In this document: positions 12,901-23,903 of the stretch, in pieces
Layout of the letters: the number at the start of each line of letters is the position of its first letter
Position numbering within the stretch: position 1 is the stretch's first letter
Origin: Tuctoria greenei
Taxonomy: Eukaryota > Streptophyta > Magnoliopsida > Poales > Poaceae
DNA length: 64,000 bases
NCBI GenBank assembly: GCA_036927565.1
Contig: JAYESD010000007.1
Location: 128,500,230-128,564,229 of the forward strand
Direction of reading: 5' to 3'
Program-made: the position numbers and the translations under genes
Notes under the pieces: generated by a model
Told to the model about the DNA's origin: nothing
What the model saw: only the letters and a program-made list of their open reading frames with translations
The model's database searches: none

Positions 12901-14247
12901 ATAAACCGGATTAAAGGATGATGACACCTAGAAAACGAATGTACGAAGAGCTAGCAAGGTTGCTATGAAAAGTTGGTCGGAGAACTTGGAAATACTAGGG
13001 ATAGGAGGCATGGCAATGGCTGAAACTTTACGATCATATTCTAGATGGACAAGCACACTTTTTATCTTTTAGGAGGTAGAGGAGAAATGGGCTGTAGCGT
13101 TGGGTCGACGGTGAGGCATAGGAGAGCTTCCATGGCGGCCGGAAATCGTCGGTGTAAAGCTTCAAAACATAGAGAACACAAGGGAGGAACCCATGTACCG
13201 AGTTGTGGAGAAGAAAGAGAAGAAGTTTGTGCCACGTTTTGCTGTTGTTGAGGAGGTGAAACTCTGCTTGCAAGAGCTGCTGCAAGGAGGCGCAGAGAAG
13301 GTCACCGGTGGGGAAGGAAACAGAGAGAGGAGGAAGAACATGAAGAAACTTGTCTTTGCTCTGCTCTGCACAGGGGAGAATAGGATGAGGACGTATAGAT
13401 ATTTGATGTATTAGTAGAAACCAAGTCAACAAGCTAGCAGGCAAGCTGCTGCTGACCTATGCATGCCATGTGGTGGCATGCTGGGAAGAGACAGAGAAAC
13501 AGAGGAGAGATGAGAAGCTGACCAGTGGGGTCCACCAGTCACACAACTTTCCCTCTCTGTCCAAATTAAATTCCATTTAAGCATTCACGAAAAATGATGA
13601 AACTTGGCAGCTAGAACAATTGACATGTGAGGAATTCAAATATGAACTCAATTGTGGTTTTTGACAGGTAGAAAGTAGAATTTGATTTCAAACTTGAAAT
13701 TTGAAACTCTCCCATATGAATCGATACAATTAAATGGCAAACAATGTCAAAAACTTGTCAAAGGTGATACTTGAATCATGGGAAGGACATTGGTTACTCA
13801 ATTGTTTAGTTTGACAAATTTGAATAGAAGATTCGGATTTGAATTTGAATCCTCTCTGGATGTTGACTTAATTTAAAATGCTTGGACTTGCTTCATAATT
13901 TGTCCACTTGGTAGCTCAGCTCACTTGATAAGAAAAGTTCACTGGTGGTTTCAGATCATCTATTTAGGTTGATTCAAAGTTTGAAATTAAATTGGTTTTG
14001 AAATTCCATTCACTGGATTGATTTTTGTTTGTTACCCTCACATGAGTCTCATACCATATTTTCTCTTCTTCATTCTATTCTTTGTTTTCGTGAGCTGAAA
14101 TTAACACGAGTTTTATTAAGAGTTTATATATTTTTACCCTCATCTATCAGTTAACCTGATTCATGTGAGTAGAAAATTCTATTTAAACTTAAAAAATTTA
14201 AGTTCACATTTTTGCTTCGTGTGCTTTTCAAAAGTGGGCTATTACAT
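9938..14247 (-). repeat. Probable very long LTR of a gypsy-type element
   Basis: In minus-strand view it would start TGTAATAGCCCAC (14247 downwards) and end GGTCCTCA (9938), giving TG...CA ends about 4.3 kb apart, next to a possible primer-binding site. The AT-rich stretches, the polyT/A runs, and the region at 9990-10210 with TTTATAAAAATA look like the R/U5 part of long grass gypsy LTRs. No second copy is in the window, so this is inference. It contains only short unrecognised ORFs (for example 12611-12898 and the minus strand of 13034-13444), which I do not call genes. Confidence 0.4.
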
Positions 14248-15288
14248 AACCCATATCACGGACATGAGTGAAGAACTAACTTGGAGGAGGACTCCCACTT
14301 GAGGTAACTTGTATCACATCCCACCTTGCATTTCATTTTCCCTTTTTCACCCCACTTGCATTTATTTAAAAAGAAAATGACTAGTTAATAAAATAATTAT
14401 GTGCGGTAAGAATGGTAAATCCTTCATATGTTGAAATGATGAATAGTTGTTTTTTTCTATTTTCTTTAGTACTAAGTTACAATTCGAGTATTCTCCAAAT
14501 ATTGAGTTTATTGACTTAAGTAATCCACCTTGAACTTAGAAATTGTAAGTAACATAAGCATGGTCCAATTCTAGGTTTTTGTGAGATATTATATAGAACA
14601 TAGAGCTGCTAGTTTCTTAATCAAAGTAAAACTTGATCTCCGAAGAAATTTTAAAAATACTTAAATTGAATTTTCTTGCTTGATTTGAATTTCATACCGA
14701 AGTCATGTGATATTTTAGAATTGGTAAGACCCATGGATATGCTATTTGTTTTTACACTGAGCCTAGTCAAACTAGTATAGACCTATGTGAGAATCTTTTC
14801 ATACTTTCATGATCAAGATTACACGTGTGCACGTGCTAAACTTCTACACTAGAAGTTTGCAATTCTCCATCATGTCATTTCCACCACCAAAAGATACTCC
14901 ATATTCTCAATGCTGATTACTCACTTCAAGTTTATTGGAAAAAGAAGGAGTAGAAGGCATGGCTACAAGAAAAAATGAAGCATGCTCTCAAGAAAAAGTA
15001 TGAGAAAAAAAAAAGAGAAAAAGAAAAGTAGTCATGCTTCATCCGCACAATAAAAAGAGTGCATGAAAATGAGTCACTTTACCACCACAAATATTCCACC
15101 ACACTTGCACAATCTTGATCTAGAAGTATGATTTGTTTTCTCCTAAGGCTTACTTTTTTGACTTATCAACATATGTGATGCAATATGTCTACTCTTATTC
15201 CCTACCAATCTTCAAACAAAGTCTTATTTGGATGTATGACAAGAAGGCATTGCCTTGGTGAGGAAAATTCCACTTACACAAAGGTGTG
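14248..15288. other. AT-rich 3' internal region of old gypsy element G0, left piece
   Basis: Non-coding, with polyA/T runs (for example 14950-15035). It is continuous in character with 20178-20505, which leads to a polypurine tract and LTR start at 20506. Element G1 sits between the two pieces. No ORF is recognisable, so pol of G0 is absent here. Confidence 0.45.
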
Positions 15289-16132
15289 TGTCGAAGTGTT
15301 CGCTACGACACTTCCCCCGGACCAGCTGAGAAGCAGCCCGTGGAGGTTCTTTTGTGGTTGGGGCACACCAAGATCAAGATCAAGATGATGACACCAGAGA
15401 TTTACGTGGTTCGGGCCACCTGAGCATAACACCCTACTCCACGGGGTTTGAGTTGTTGTATTGCAAGTTGGTTGAGAGGGCTCTGGTTAAATTTGCCTGT
15501 CCCCCGATGTTCATGCGGTGCAACCCTTTTATAGTTCAAGGACTGACCATTAAAAAACTTGCCTGGCCCGACATGTGGCCCTAGCGTATTTGATGGCCTA
15601 ATACACTGTCTAAGGGTATTAAGTACAATTAATAGTGTGATAATGTGCCTTCATGTCAATATTACCCCTATTAATGGTGCACTGATTGTGTGTCATTAAT
15701 ACGGTATTAATGACACGTTATCAGGCCTTGTAACTGTCGCTTTAACCGTCCTTGAATGTTTGTAATGGACATGATCTGCTTGTATTTCCGTTGGTGATGA
15801 AGGTCCGGAGTCCTCACACGTGGCAGCTTCGGAGCTTTCCCTTTTGGGAGGGTAGGTCCAGGGCTGCTGTACATGTGTCGGTGTCGGAGCTCCTCTCTGA
15901 CGGGAGCTAGGTCTGGGGCAGCTATACACGTGTAGTCGCCAGAGCTTCCCTTGGTTGGGAGTTTAGCTCCGGTCTTCTTTTACACGTGTTAACCTGGGAG
16001 CCAGCCATGTGAGATGAGCGGGTTTGTTGGAGCATGACATGTGGGACCTGGAAGGACCTTTGGCTCTGGCAGGTGGAACTTTCCTACACTTCTTACGGTA
16101 TCGTGGGGTATCCGGTACGCAGGGTATCGATA
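15289..16132 (-). repeat. 3' LTR of G1
   Basis: 844 bp, plus view TGTCGAAGTG...GGGTATCGATA. The inner half matches the element C LTR in reverse complement (TGTCGGAGTG...GGGTACCGACA). The inner end has changed from ACA to ATA. It carries CACGTG boxes at 15817-15822, 15927-15932 and 15983-15988 and a minus-strand TATAAAAG at 15526-15533. Confidence 0.85.
15526..15533 (-). promoter_or_regulatory. TATA box in the G1 LTR
   Basis: Minus-strand TATAAAAG (plus CTTTTATA), at the same relative place as TATAAAAG in the element C LTRs (38621 and 59552). The repeated CACGTG region lies upstream of it on the element strand. Confidence 0.6.
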
Positions 16133-16147
16133 GTGGCCCCCGGGCCT

Positions 16148-16670
16148 GCCTCTGGGAGAAACCCTTTGGGTTAAGTTATTCTGCCAGAGGTGGGGCCATT
16201 CTCGATTCCCGCGCTTTGATTTTCAAAAGTCCCCTGATGCACCGATGGAGTGACAGTCTGGGGGAGAACTTTTGATGCGTGGCTTGTTATGAATGCGGCA
16301 GATGAGATCTTTGAGTGCAGATCTCACGCAATTGAAGGTTGCCGGTTCCCAATACCAAAACTATATCGGTTCTGCGCGCCCTGTCAGAGCACCGACTTTG
16401 GATTTCCCGCCGTTCATCATGACAACGGTTTTCCTTGGGTAAGAACCTCGATCCCTTCGTCGAGGTGGCACAAGGCCCACTCGTCATTGACGGGGTAGAT
16501 TTTTGAAGAGTGCTTTCGCTCTCACTGCGGTTTCCATCCAAGCGTTGTGGAGGCTTACTTAAGAAGGAAAGTGCGCATGGTTTGAGGACTCTTTACGCCT
16601 TCAATCATCTTTGCGCTCAGAGCCTCCCAAACTCCACCTAACTTCCCTTCCTTTGCTCCACTTTGCTGCG
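16148..16670. other. Spacer between the G1 LTR and its extra ORF
   Basis: Matches 58420-58939 of element C in reverse complement. No gene is recognised. It probably contains the promoter and 5' leader of the plus-strand extra ORF; a CTTTGCTCCACTTTG segment precedes the ATG at 16671, but no clear TATA box was picked. Confidence 0.5.
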
Positions 16671-19600
16671 ATGGAGTTGGGTCTCCCCAAGAGCCACCTC
16701 AAGAGCGATGATGATCTGAAGAAGGTCCGGACCTACATGGGGTGGTCCAACCACTCCTTCAACCATTTGGTTTGCGTCGGCAAGCTCCCGTTCAAGAAGG
16801 AGCGTGATGGTGACATGGTGTACTTCTCAGCATACGCCATGGTGGGACTGATCCCACATTTCTCGACTTTCCTTTTGATGCTGCTGGACTTCTATGGTCT
16901 GCAGCTGTATCACCTTGGCCCCCATTCTCTTCTTCTTGTGGCGACATTTGTCCACTTTTGCAAGATGTGGGTGGGCATTCCCCCTTGCGTTGAGCTATTC
17001 CGCACCTTCTTCACCATGCACACAGCCGGCAAGGGGACAGAGTTTCTTGGCTTCTATTACTTCGTGAAGCGTAAGAACTGCCCCTTCAAATATTTGAAGT
17101 CTTTTCCCTCCGGCAAGTGGTATGATTGGAAGAAGGATTGGGTCATCATCTCATTGGAGGAGCATTAGAGGCTGGAGCTGCCCGAAGGTCTCCCCAACGT
17201 TGATACCAACGCTTGGAGTGTAGTTCTGGTGCTGTCGGATGCCTTCAACCCTGTCTTGACTAGGATCCTGTATGGAGGGTGGAGTGACCCCACAGATGGT
17301 CTTCTGCATCTTCTTGGTCAACAGATGGGCTCCGTTGAAGAAGAGGGAGAAGCTCGCATGGGCCCTTAATAGCGTGATGGATGACGACCGAATTGAAACC
17401 GACCTGAGATCCAACTTGGATGATGCAGCTTTGGAGCTTCATCTCAAGAAATTCCAGCATGGAATAGACGTCGAAGGCGATGACTTAGCTCCGTCGGCGG
17501 CTTTCCTCCCTCTGAACATGGAGGCGCAGTTCAGCAGGGAGCTCCGAAGGAGTATGCCAGCACTTGATGACCTTGGTTAGGTGGAATGGCGTTCCACCAC
17601 CGGGTTGGTGATCCCTGGAGCTTCCGAGGGTGGTCCTGCCTCTGCTTTGAGCCGGAAGGCTGAAGACACCGGCAAGGGCAAGGGTAAAGAGCTAGCTGAA
17701 CCTTCCAATCAGAAAAGGAAGTTGAAGCACGCTGACGGGAGGTCCGTCAGACCTGCTCCTTCCACGACGGCTCCTTCTCCCCGGCGGGTGAGGTCTTCTT
17801 CAACTACCCCTGCTCTGGTGCAAGCGTCTTCGAGAGGCGTAAGCTCCGGGCAGTCGACCCCAGCCTCAATGCCGGCTAGAAGCTCCAGGCCCGGGAGTTC
17901 TTCCCGACGTAGGGAAGCTCTGGTCGAAAGAACTCCGGCGGCTGCAAGTGTTCCACAATTGAGGTCCGAAGTAGTTGTCTCACCGGATTTGGTGGGCTCT
18001 AGCTCTGGGCCTCAGAAGAAGAGGTTCCGAGGCAACTCGGGTGGCAACATCCCTAGTAAGCATTGTTTGCTCGCTCTAGCATGCCAATCTTGTTCTTGAC
18101 ATGTTTTTAATCTTCTCTTCCCTTTATTTATAGGGCGTCAAAGAAGGGGCCGAGAGCTTCAGCGCCTGTTGCAGCAGACAAGGCCGCGCCTGCCGAAGCT
18201 CTGGCTTTAAGCGTTGAGCCTCCTCGTCGAGCGGAGATGGAAGTTGCGACAGCTCCGGTGCCAGCTGTCATGAGATTGGACTCAGAGTCCTCACTCGAAG
18301 CTCCTGTGGTAGCGCCGGACCACAGGAGAGAAGTTGAAGCTGTACCCCTAACGGCGGAGGCTGATGCTCCATCACAGGCGATGTCAAAAGTTCAGGCTTC
18401 CGAGCCGGAAGTTGCTGAAGCCCTGGCTGCTGAACCAGAAGTAGTTGAAGCCCCGGCTATTGAGCCGGAAAATACCCAAGCACTAGCCCTTGTGCAGGAA
18501 ATAGTTGAAGATCCGGCGGTTGAGCTGGAAGTGGTAGAGGGTCCAGCGGCAGAGCTAGAGGTGGTTGGAGGTCCAGCGGCTGTGCCGGAGGTGGCCGTTG
18601 TGCTGGAGCCTGAGCTAGCGGTGGTTGAGGCCCCTGTCGAAGCTACAACTACTGCTCCAGAGGTGGTGGTCCCGGAGGTACCTGGGTCAGAGCCAGAGCA
18701 GCCTGAAGAAAGGGTGGCAGGTCCTCCGACTTTGGAGCCGTCAATTGAAGACCCGGAAGTGGCGCCTTCAACTGCTCCGGAGGTGGAAGTTCCCCCTGGG
18801 AGTTCTTCTGCTGTCACTGAAGGGTTCCAGGAGAGCGGCCCTAGCACTGCAGGAGTACAGGGGACCACTATTGTAGAGTGGGACCCAATTTTTGTGGTGG
18901 AAAACCCTTTTGAGCCTGCAGAGATGGTCCCCACAGGCCCATAACCTATCCCTCTGGCGTTGTCCATAGACAATGCCTGCTCAAGTCTCTAATAGGTCCA
19001 TCTTGCCTTCGACCACAAGAACAAAGCCTTGGAGGAGGAGCGCAACACCTTGAGGCATTGGCGCAACAGACTCCATTTTGAGACCAGGCTTGCTCAGGCG
19101 AGGCTAGATGACCAGAAGGAGTGGATCAAGGGGGAAAGAGCCCGATTAGAGTACTAGGATAAGTTGATGGAAGAGAAGGAAGTCGCCATTCGGGCGCTCA
19201 ATGCTAACTCTAGGGAAATACTGGAGCAAGCCAAGGAGAGACGTGACGCTGCTGACGAGCGTTACGAAAAGCTTGCTGAATTGAATGAAACTCTCCTAAA
19301 GCATCGAGCAGACCTGGAGGCGAGCGAGGAAAAACTCCTGGGGCAGCAGGAGGATGTGGTGAGGAGAGAGGCGGAGGTCACCCAGAAGTTGACTCTGGGT
19401 GACAAAAATTCGGCGGATCGCAGCAAAAAACTGGATCTATGGAAGGAGGAAGAGAGGAAGAAGAACTGGAAGGTGGGGCAATAGCTCTCGAAAAGAGAGT
19501 CTGACGTTGCCGCTAGGGAGGAGAGAGTTAAAGGCAGGGAGAAAGGCCTTGCTAAAAGGCGGAACTGCATCCACCTCCGGGTGACGAAGCTAACCGACTG

Positions 19601-20084
19601 GGAAAAGCAAGTTGCCGAGAGCATGCAACAACATGCTAAGTTGGTTGAGCACCTTGCCTGTGAAGGTTCCGAGCTTGCGGCTGCCCGGAAGTCGCTGGAG
19701 GAGCTGTGGAGCCTGAAGGAGACCAAAGCTATTCAAATGTGGGACTTCTCAGGGTGGCCGAATGACGCGCTGACACCGCTGGGTTTCAGTCCAGTACGTC
19801 GGGACAACCCGGAGCTGGATCTGGACCGAGCGCTGGTGGCCCTCAATGGTGCTGGCGACAAACTTGACGCGATGAGCGACGTCATCGCGGATCAGCTGGA
19901 GACGGAGGGGAAAACTTTGGCTACAAACGTCGCAGAATATGTGCTGATGTGTTATGTAAGCCGAAATCCCCAATTCCCACTGGACCCGGTGCTTGAAGGT
20001 CCCGTTGCTGAAGAGGAAGACGCCACCAAAGCCAGCGTCCAAGAAGTTGCCCAAAAAATAGCTTCATTCTTCTGCAGGTCTTAG
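16671..20084 (+). pseudogene. Intron-containing extra ORF of G1 (putative gypsy-type transposon / Transposase_28 family)
   Basis: Function unknown. The N-terminal region (16671-17168: MGWSNHSFNHLVCVGKLPFK, then FVHFCKMWVGIPPCVELFRTFF, then FYYFVKRKNCPFKYL) resembles the plant family named 'putative gypsy type transposon' (PF04195, from memory). Next come LAWALNSVMDDD, a Ser/Arg-rich basic segment (17640-18050), an intron, a degenerate acidic repeat of the E(P/L)EVVE(A/G)PA type (18237-18800), the box VEWDPIFVVENPFE, a long charged coiled coil (19000-19640), and a C-terminal domain ending at 20084. Stops lie at 17166, 17578, 18942 and 19482, with frame changes. It runs antisense to the element's own transcription direction. 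Confidence 0.75.
18056..18133 (+). other. Intron in the G1 extra ORF
   Basis: 78 bp, starts GTAAGC, has a T-rich tract (TTTTTAATCTTCTCTTCCC) and ends TTTATAG. It lies at the same place as the 77-bp intron in the element C copy, between the KRFR-box exon and the exon starting near SKKGPRA. One base seems lost at the donor junction here, so splicing would not keep the frame as it does in C. Confidence 0.75.
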
Positions 20085-20102
20085 GTCCTCCAGTAGCTAG
20101 GG

Positions 20103-20177
20103 CTTTGGCTCTGACAGGTAGAACTTTCCTGCACTTCTTACGGTATCGTGGGGTATCCGGTACGTAGGGTACCGACA
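20103..20177 (-). repeat. Stub of the G1 5' LTR
   Basis: Matches 16058-16132 nearly base for base (CTTTGGCTCTG, then GAACTTTCCT, then CTTACGGTATCGTGGGG) and ends CCGACA, the expected outer LTR end. Only the first ~75 bp of the 5' LTR survive next to the extra ORF. Confidence 0.8.
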
Positions 20178-20505
20178 AAGTGACTGAGAGTATCATCTCA
20201 AGAACTTATGCTCTATCTTAAAAATCATTTGAACTTCGCAGTGGTTAGAGTAGAACTAATATTTTGAGATAATGCATGCTTGTGAACTGTTCTATCTTTC
20301 AACCACCCAAGAAGAGAAGAAGGCAAAAGTCACATGAGGACTAAGGGAAAGGGTGAGTACCATTGCCAATTTATTCAATACTAGATAGAATTTTTAAATT
20401 GTGCATTTTGTACAATTGAAGCATAGGGCATGGTAGCAACTCCTGATCAACAACCTAATTTTTTACTTTGCTTTCGGACAAGCAAAGTATAAGCTTGGGA
20501 GAGTT
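20178..20505. other. 3' internal region of gypsy element G0, right piece, with polypurine tract
   Basis: Continues the sequence broken at 15288. It ends with a perfect 9-bp stem ACTTTGCTT / AAGCAAAGT around a 6-base loop at 20465-20488, then the purine tract AAGCTTGGGAGAGT at 20490-20503, then an LTR start at 20506. A stem followed by a purine tract is the layout I recall at the 3' end of several Athila/Tat-type plant elements. Confidence 0.6.
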
Positions 20506-21374
20506 TGTTGACGGTCATTAAGTATCAATTTTGATCGTCAATATAACTCAATTATATGAATGAGTAACTATTTCTTGCATGCATTATCTTTTGAAATAAC
20601 ATAATTCCACTTGTACATGGAGAAATAGTGCGTGCATGTATTTATCTAAAGAATTAAGAAGAACAAGAGGTGTGATCCTGAAAAACTACCACCTCAACCA
20701 ATCAGAGGCTGACACGTGGTAGTACAAGGATCAAATGGCCCACCTACAGGGGTATCTAATGAATTCCAATGGTGATTCACTCGGAAATGGCCTTAGGACT
20801 TACCTTCTAGTCATCCAAAAGAAGCACACGCGATAGAAGCCGTGTCGGGTGCGGTCACACTCCCTATGCGGCTACACTGATCTTCGCGCCACACCTCATA
20901 TGTTTCCACGTGTTGGCTCTTCGTGGTTTCTTGATGGCAGTAATAATTGATTCCCACACAGAGTGTGGGGTGAACCACCTCAGAAAATAGTATAAGTAGT
21001 CCACACACCTTTTGAGCATCACTCTCTTGTATACACATTTCTTCTAGTCCTTAGTGGAGTTTAGGTTGTAAAGAGGAGCCACTAGTTCCCAAGTCTTCTT
21101 TGGGAAAGATATGGCTCATGTATCTTTTCCTTTGTTTATGACATTATGTTTAATAATATTGTTAGTATTCTCATATTCATATGCTTGGATGAAGTATTTC
21201 TTGTTTAATTGTGGAGTCCATGCATGTGGTAGGTTTAGGTGTCATTATGCTAATGTAGTAATCTTGTAATTATGTTATCATAAACGCCATAGACCTAAAC
21301 TATAGTTTACTTGAGTATAATATGAATATGTTGGTACGAATAATATAGTGTTTGGTCCCAACACTGGTTCAACA
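20506..21374 (+). repeat. 3' LTR of gypsy element G0
   Basis: Starts TGTTGACGG directly after the purine tract and ends TTCAACA, giving the 6-bp terminal inverted repeat TGTTGA/TCAACA, 869 bp apart. The 5' LTR is not in the window. The end is an inference from the terminal repeat. Confidence 0.55.
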
Positions 21375-22926
21375 ATGTTTAGGTTAGTCATTGTCTTAGG
21401 AAGGTACTTGTACTGCGGCTCTTAATGTATCTTCTTAGCATACAAGCGTGGTGTTTGGATAACTATGTTGCGTTGATGTCTTGTAGTCCCACATGTTGTA
21501 GGGGTACACGAAAGGTGGTGACAGCCCTATCCATCCTCTGTAATCCCTCACGTTCGGTTGTACCACAGGCTCGTAGTGGAACTCACTCTGGTATCACCAA
21601 AGGTTTGCCCGTGCCCGATGTGTTGGACCACTGAATTCTAGTATTCATCACTAGCATATCCACGTGTACACTACATAGGCTATGCATATGTATATTAGAA
21701 GCACAGTAGAAGCGACTCCTTCTCTCAGTCGAGCTATCACTAGGATCCCTTTTTACCCTTAGAGTAGATTGATTAGGTGTATGTCACACTACCTCATTTT
21801 CCAGTTTATCCACCCTACTGGATCTCACAATAGAATTGCCTATACTATCCCACAAGTAACCTTACCACACTTCACCGCTTTTCTCTTGAGATAAATGTGA
21901 TACCCTAGTGAATACTCTTGGGATAAATGCTACGGAGATATTCTCCGTGCGCTTGCGGTGTATTTTAGCGAGTATCAACACTACGGAAGTAAGTTTAATT
22001 TCACCCATGGATCAACTTTTTCTCATTTTAACCAAGACATTGCAAAGTGCACCAGTTAGTTTGATCTGTTCCAATCTCATCCTGAGATTCACAATTTATG
22101 ATTGAGGAGACGTGTTAATGATTGATGCTATAATGGTACGTATCTACGAGGAGGTCATGCATGAACCACATCTAGTGGTACGGTGACGCACCCACTTCGC
22201 ACACGTTGGATCATTGGCATGCATGTAGGCAAGATTGAATGAATCCATCACCATTTAATCGCCTCTATAAATGAAAGGATATTGCAAGATATATCACATT
22301 TTACAAATATCTTTCTCTCTCAAATTGTTACATATAGTTATCTGCAGTATCCACAAAATTGTACTAATATATTATTTGGAACACAACATAAAAACAATGA
22401 CTAGTTGTAATGTTAGTTTTGCATCTAACTGGATGATTTGAGTTAACATGTCATATTTCGGTAGTACATAATCATATATCAGGTGTTCTTTGTGTTTATT
22501 TTTATGATCCTTGATGCCGTATAATGTGCCACCATGTATTATTGTTTTTTATGATCTTTGATTTCAGTTGTACTTAATCATACAATATCCTTTATGCTTG
22601 TTATCAAAAACATTCTTTATAGTAGTCATATTCAATAACTCATATGTTGTTTAACTATTTTAATTTGTATAATTTAATGACCAAAGATGAATTTGTTTGA
22701 GTTTGACCAAAACAAGAATGACATCTTTTTTTAAAAAAAACAGAGCAACTTCAATAGCCATTTAATAAACAAACATGTATTTCTTTTGCATATCTAGATT
22801 GTGGATGCATGCACTCCGCTATGCACCATTTATGGAATTCCTTCATTTGCTTGCAATATATCCATGTGAAAACCATACTAGTTTTCCGCACATCGCACAG
22901 ACCTAAAGAGTATAGAGCAACACACC
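21375..22926. other. Non-coding region upstream of the AP2/RAV-like pseudogene
   Basis: No gene recognised. 21420-22000 looks like old repeat DNA but I could not assign it. CTATAAATG at 22264-22272 is TATA-like, and an RY-type CATGCA lies at 22808-22813, about 120 bp upstream of the ATG at 22927. Whether these are promoter elements of the broken host gene is not known. Confidence 0.4.
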
Positions 22927-23175
22927 ATGGCCACCACCCACATTGTCCCTGCTGCCGTCGAAGCCTGCCAGTACTAGTATTGCGGCGTCACTAGGTTGCC
23001 AGACGAAAAATGGCTCAGCACCATCGTCAACCGGGAGGGCTAATAGCCACACCATCGAGGCGGGATTCGGGACTATGGAGGAGGTGGCCCTCGCTCATGA
23101 CGCACCATCCTCGCTATCCTGGGCCCTGAGGCATCCTCTGAAGTGCTCAACTTCCGTGCCGCGTTCAGTGATACG
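22927..23175 (+). pseudogene. AP2/RAV-like transcription factor, 5' part, broken by element O
   Basis: DNA-binding regulator by family, acting in the nucleus. The ATG at 22927 opens a frame that reads an AP2-like first half (YCGVTRLPDEKWLSTIVNRE) after one in-frame TAG. It hits TAA TAG, shifts one frame for GFGTMEEVALAHDA (matching the AP2 pattern GTF-ET-EEAA-AYD), and returns to the first frame for ILGPEASSEVLNFRAAFSD, the AP2 C-terminal part with its NF box. The frame runs directly into 63541 once element O and one copy of ATACG are set aside. The stop codons and two compensating shifts show it was decaying or has decayed since insertion. Confidence 0.6.
23171..23175. repeat. Target-site duplication of element O, left copy
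   Basis: ATACG, identical to 63536-63540 directly after the right LTR. This perfect pair proves that 23176-63535 entered as a single insertion. Confidence 0.95.
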
Positions 23176-23687
23176 TGTTACAAATTAATTAAGGTGATCA
23201 CAGGGTAATTAGGGGTTGGTTACTTTTGTAACCAACCCGGACTCTATCTTCCCCAACTGTCCTGATCGGGGACACAACCCTAAATAATTTGGTTTGGTGT
23301 GGGCCCCCTCGGGTGCCCTCTTACCTCTATATAAGGAGAGTCCTGCTCTCATAATTTGCAATCAATCTAATCCCGAAATTAGCTAAGGAGCACCGATCGC
23401 TCGAGGGGGAAATCCGGGGAAGGTTCCATCGCCCACAAGTTCACAGGAGAATGCATAAGGAGGAGGCACCGGTGGTACTCGACACCTCTGCACCAAGTGA
23501 ACTTCACCAACGTGCATCTCCATAGTGTCATCTTCATCTACATCTCAAGGTACAACCCCAGGTATGATCTTCCCCTTCTGATTACTCTCACCAAAATAGA
23601 TTAGGACTTGATTATACTCTCTGTTAAGCACTAGCCGAAACCCTAATAGTGAATTAGGGCATTAGCAATGCACCTCAGAATTTAACA
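23176..23687 (+). repeat. 5' LTR of element O
   Basis: TGTTACAAATT...TTTAACA, 512 bp, the same length as the right copy. TATATAAGG promoter box at 23328-23336. Confidence 0.93.
23328..23336 (+). promoter_or_regulatory. TATA box of the element O LTR
   Basis: TATATAAGG within CCTCTATATAAGGAGAG, identical in the right LTR at 63176-63184. It sits where U3 meets R in an LTR of this size. Confidence 0.65.
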
Positions 23688-23688
23688 A

Positions 23689-23701
23689 TGGTACCAGAGC
23701 C
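23689..23701 (+). other. Primer-binding site of element O
   Basis: TGGTACCAGAGCC one base after the LTR end, the initiator-Met tRNA class with a C for T change. Confidence 0.8.
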
Positions 23702-23903
23702 ACCTTATTTGGCTTTAGGGCTCCGGCCACCTAACAACATCATAGAATTGATCAAGTTTGATCAAATCAGAGAGATCCATTGATATCTAATCAATTAGAT
23801 TGATCCTAAAGCATGTTAGAAGAGTATGATTCAAACTAAGACCAATTAGGGTTCGAATTCATAGAGGAATCGAACCAAATTAGGGGATTAGGGTTTTCCC
23901 AAT

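Larger units (their letters stand above)
15289..20177 (-). mobile_element. G1: deleted Tat-like gypsy element keeping one LTR, an LTR stub and the extra ORF
   Basis: Element orientation is minus. Seen: a full 3' LTR at 15289-16132, a polypurine tract in reverse complement (GTGGCCCCCGGGCCT at 16133-16147), an extra ORF reading on the plus strand (16671-20084), and a stub of only the first ~75 bp of the 5' LTR at 20103-20177. Gag, protease, RT, RNase H, integrase, the primer site and most of the 5' LTR are missing. The LTR and ORF are related to element C, which has the same extra ORF antisense to gag-pol. Flanks AGGTG (before, allowing a TGTGTCG start) and AAGTG (after) are a plausible 5-bp target duplication with one mismatch. 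Confidence 0.8.

Noticed and set aside
13034..13444. 136-residue minus-strand ORF
   Set aside because: Low complexity and no recognisable domain; it lies in the probable long LTR.
11250..14257. Direct repeat TAACCCATAT at 11250 and 14248 as a target duplication
   Set aside because: The left copy is not followed by a TG LTR start, so the match is probably chance.
18392..18973. 193-residue minus-strand ORF rich in Ser/Thr/Gly, resembling a repetitive secreted protein
   Set aside because: It is the reverse reading of the PEV repeat of the G1 extra ORF, which has domain evidence on the plus strand. A similar shadow lies at 56380-57207.
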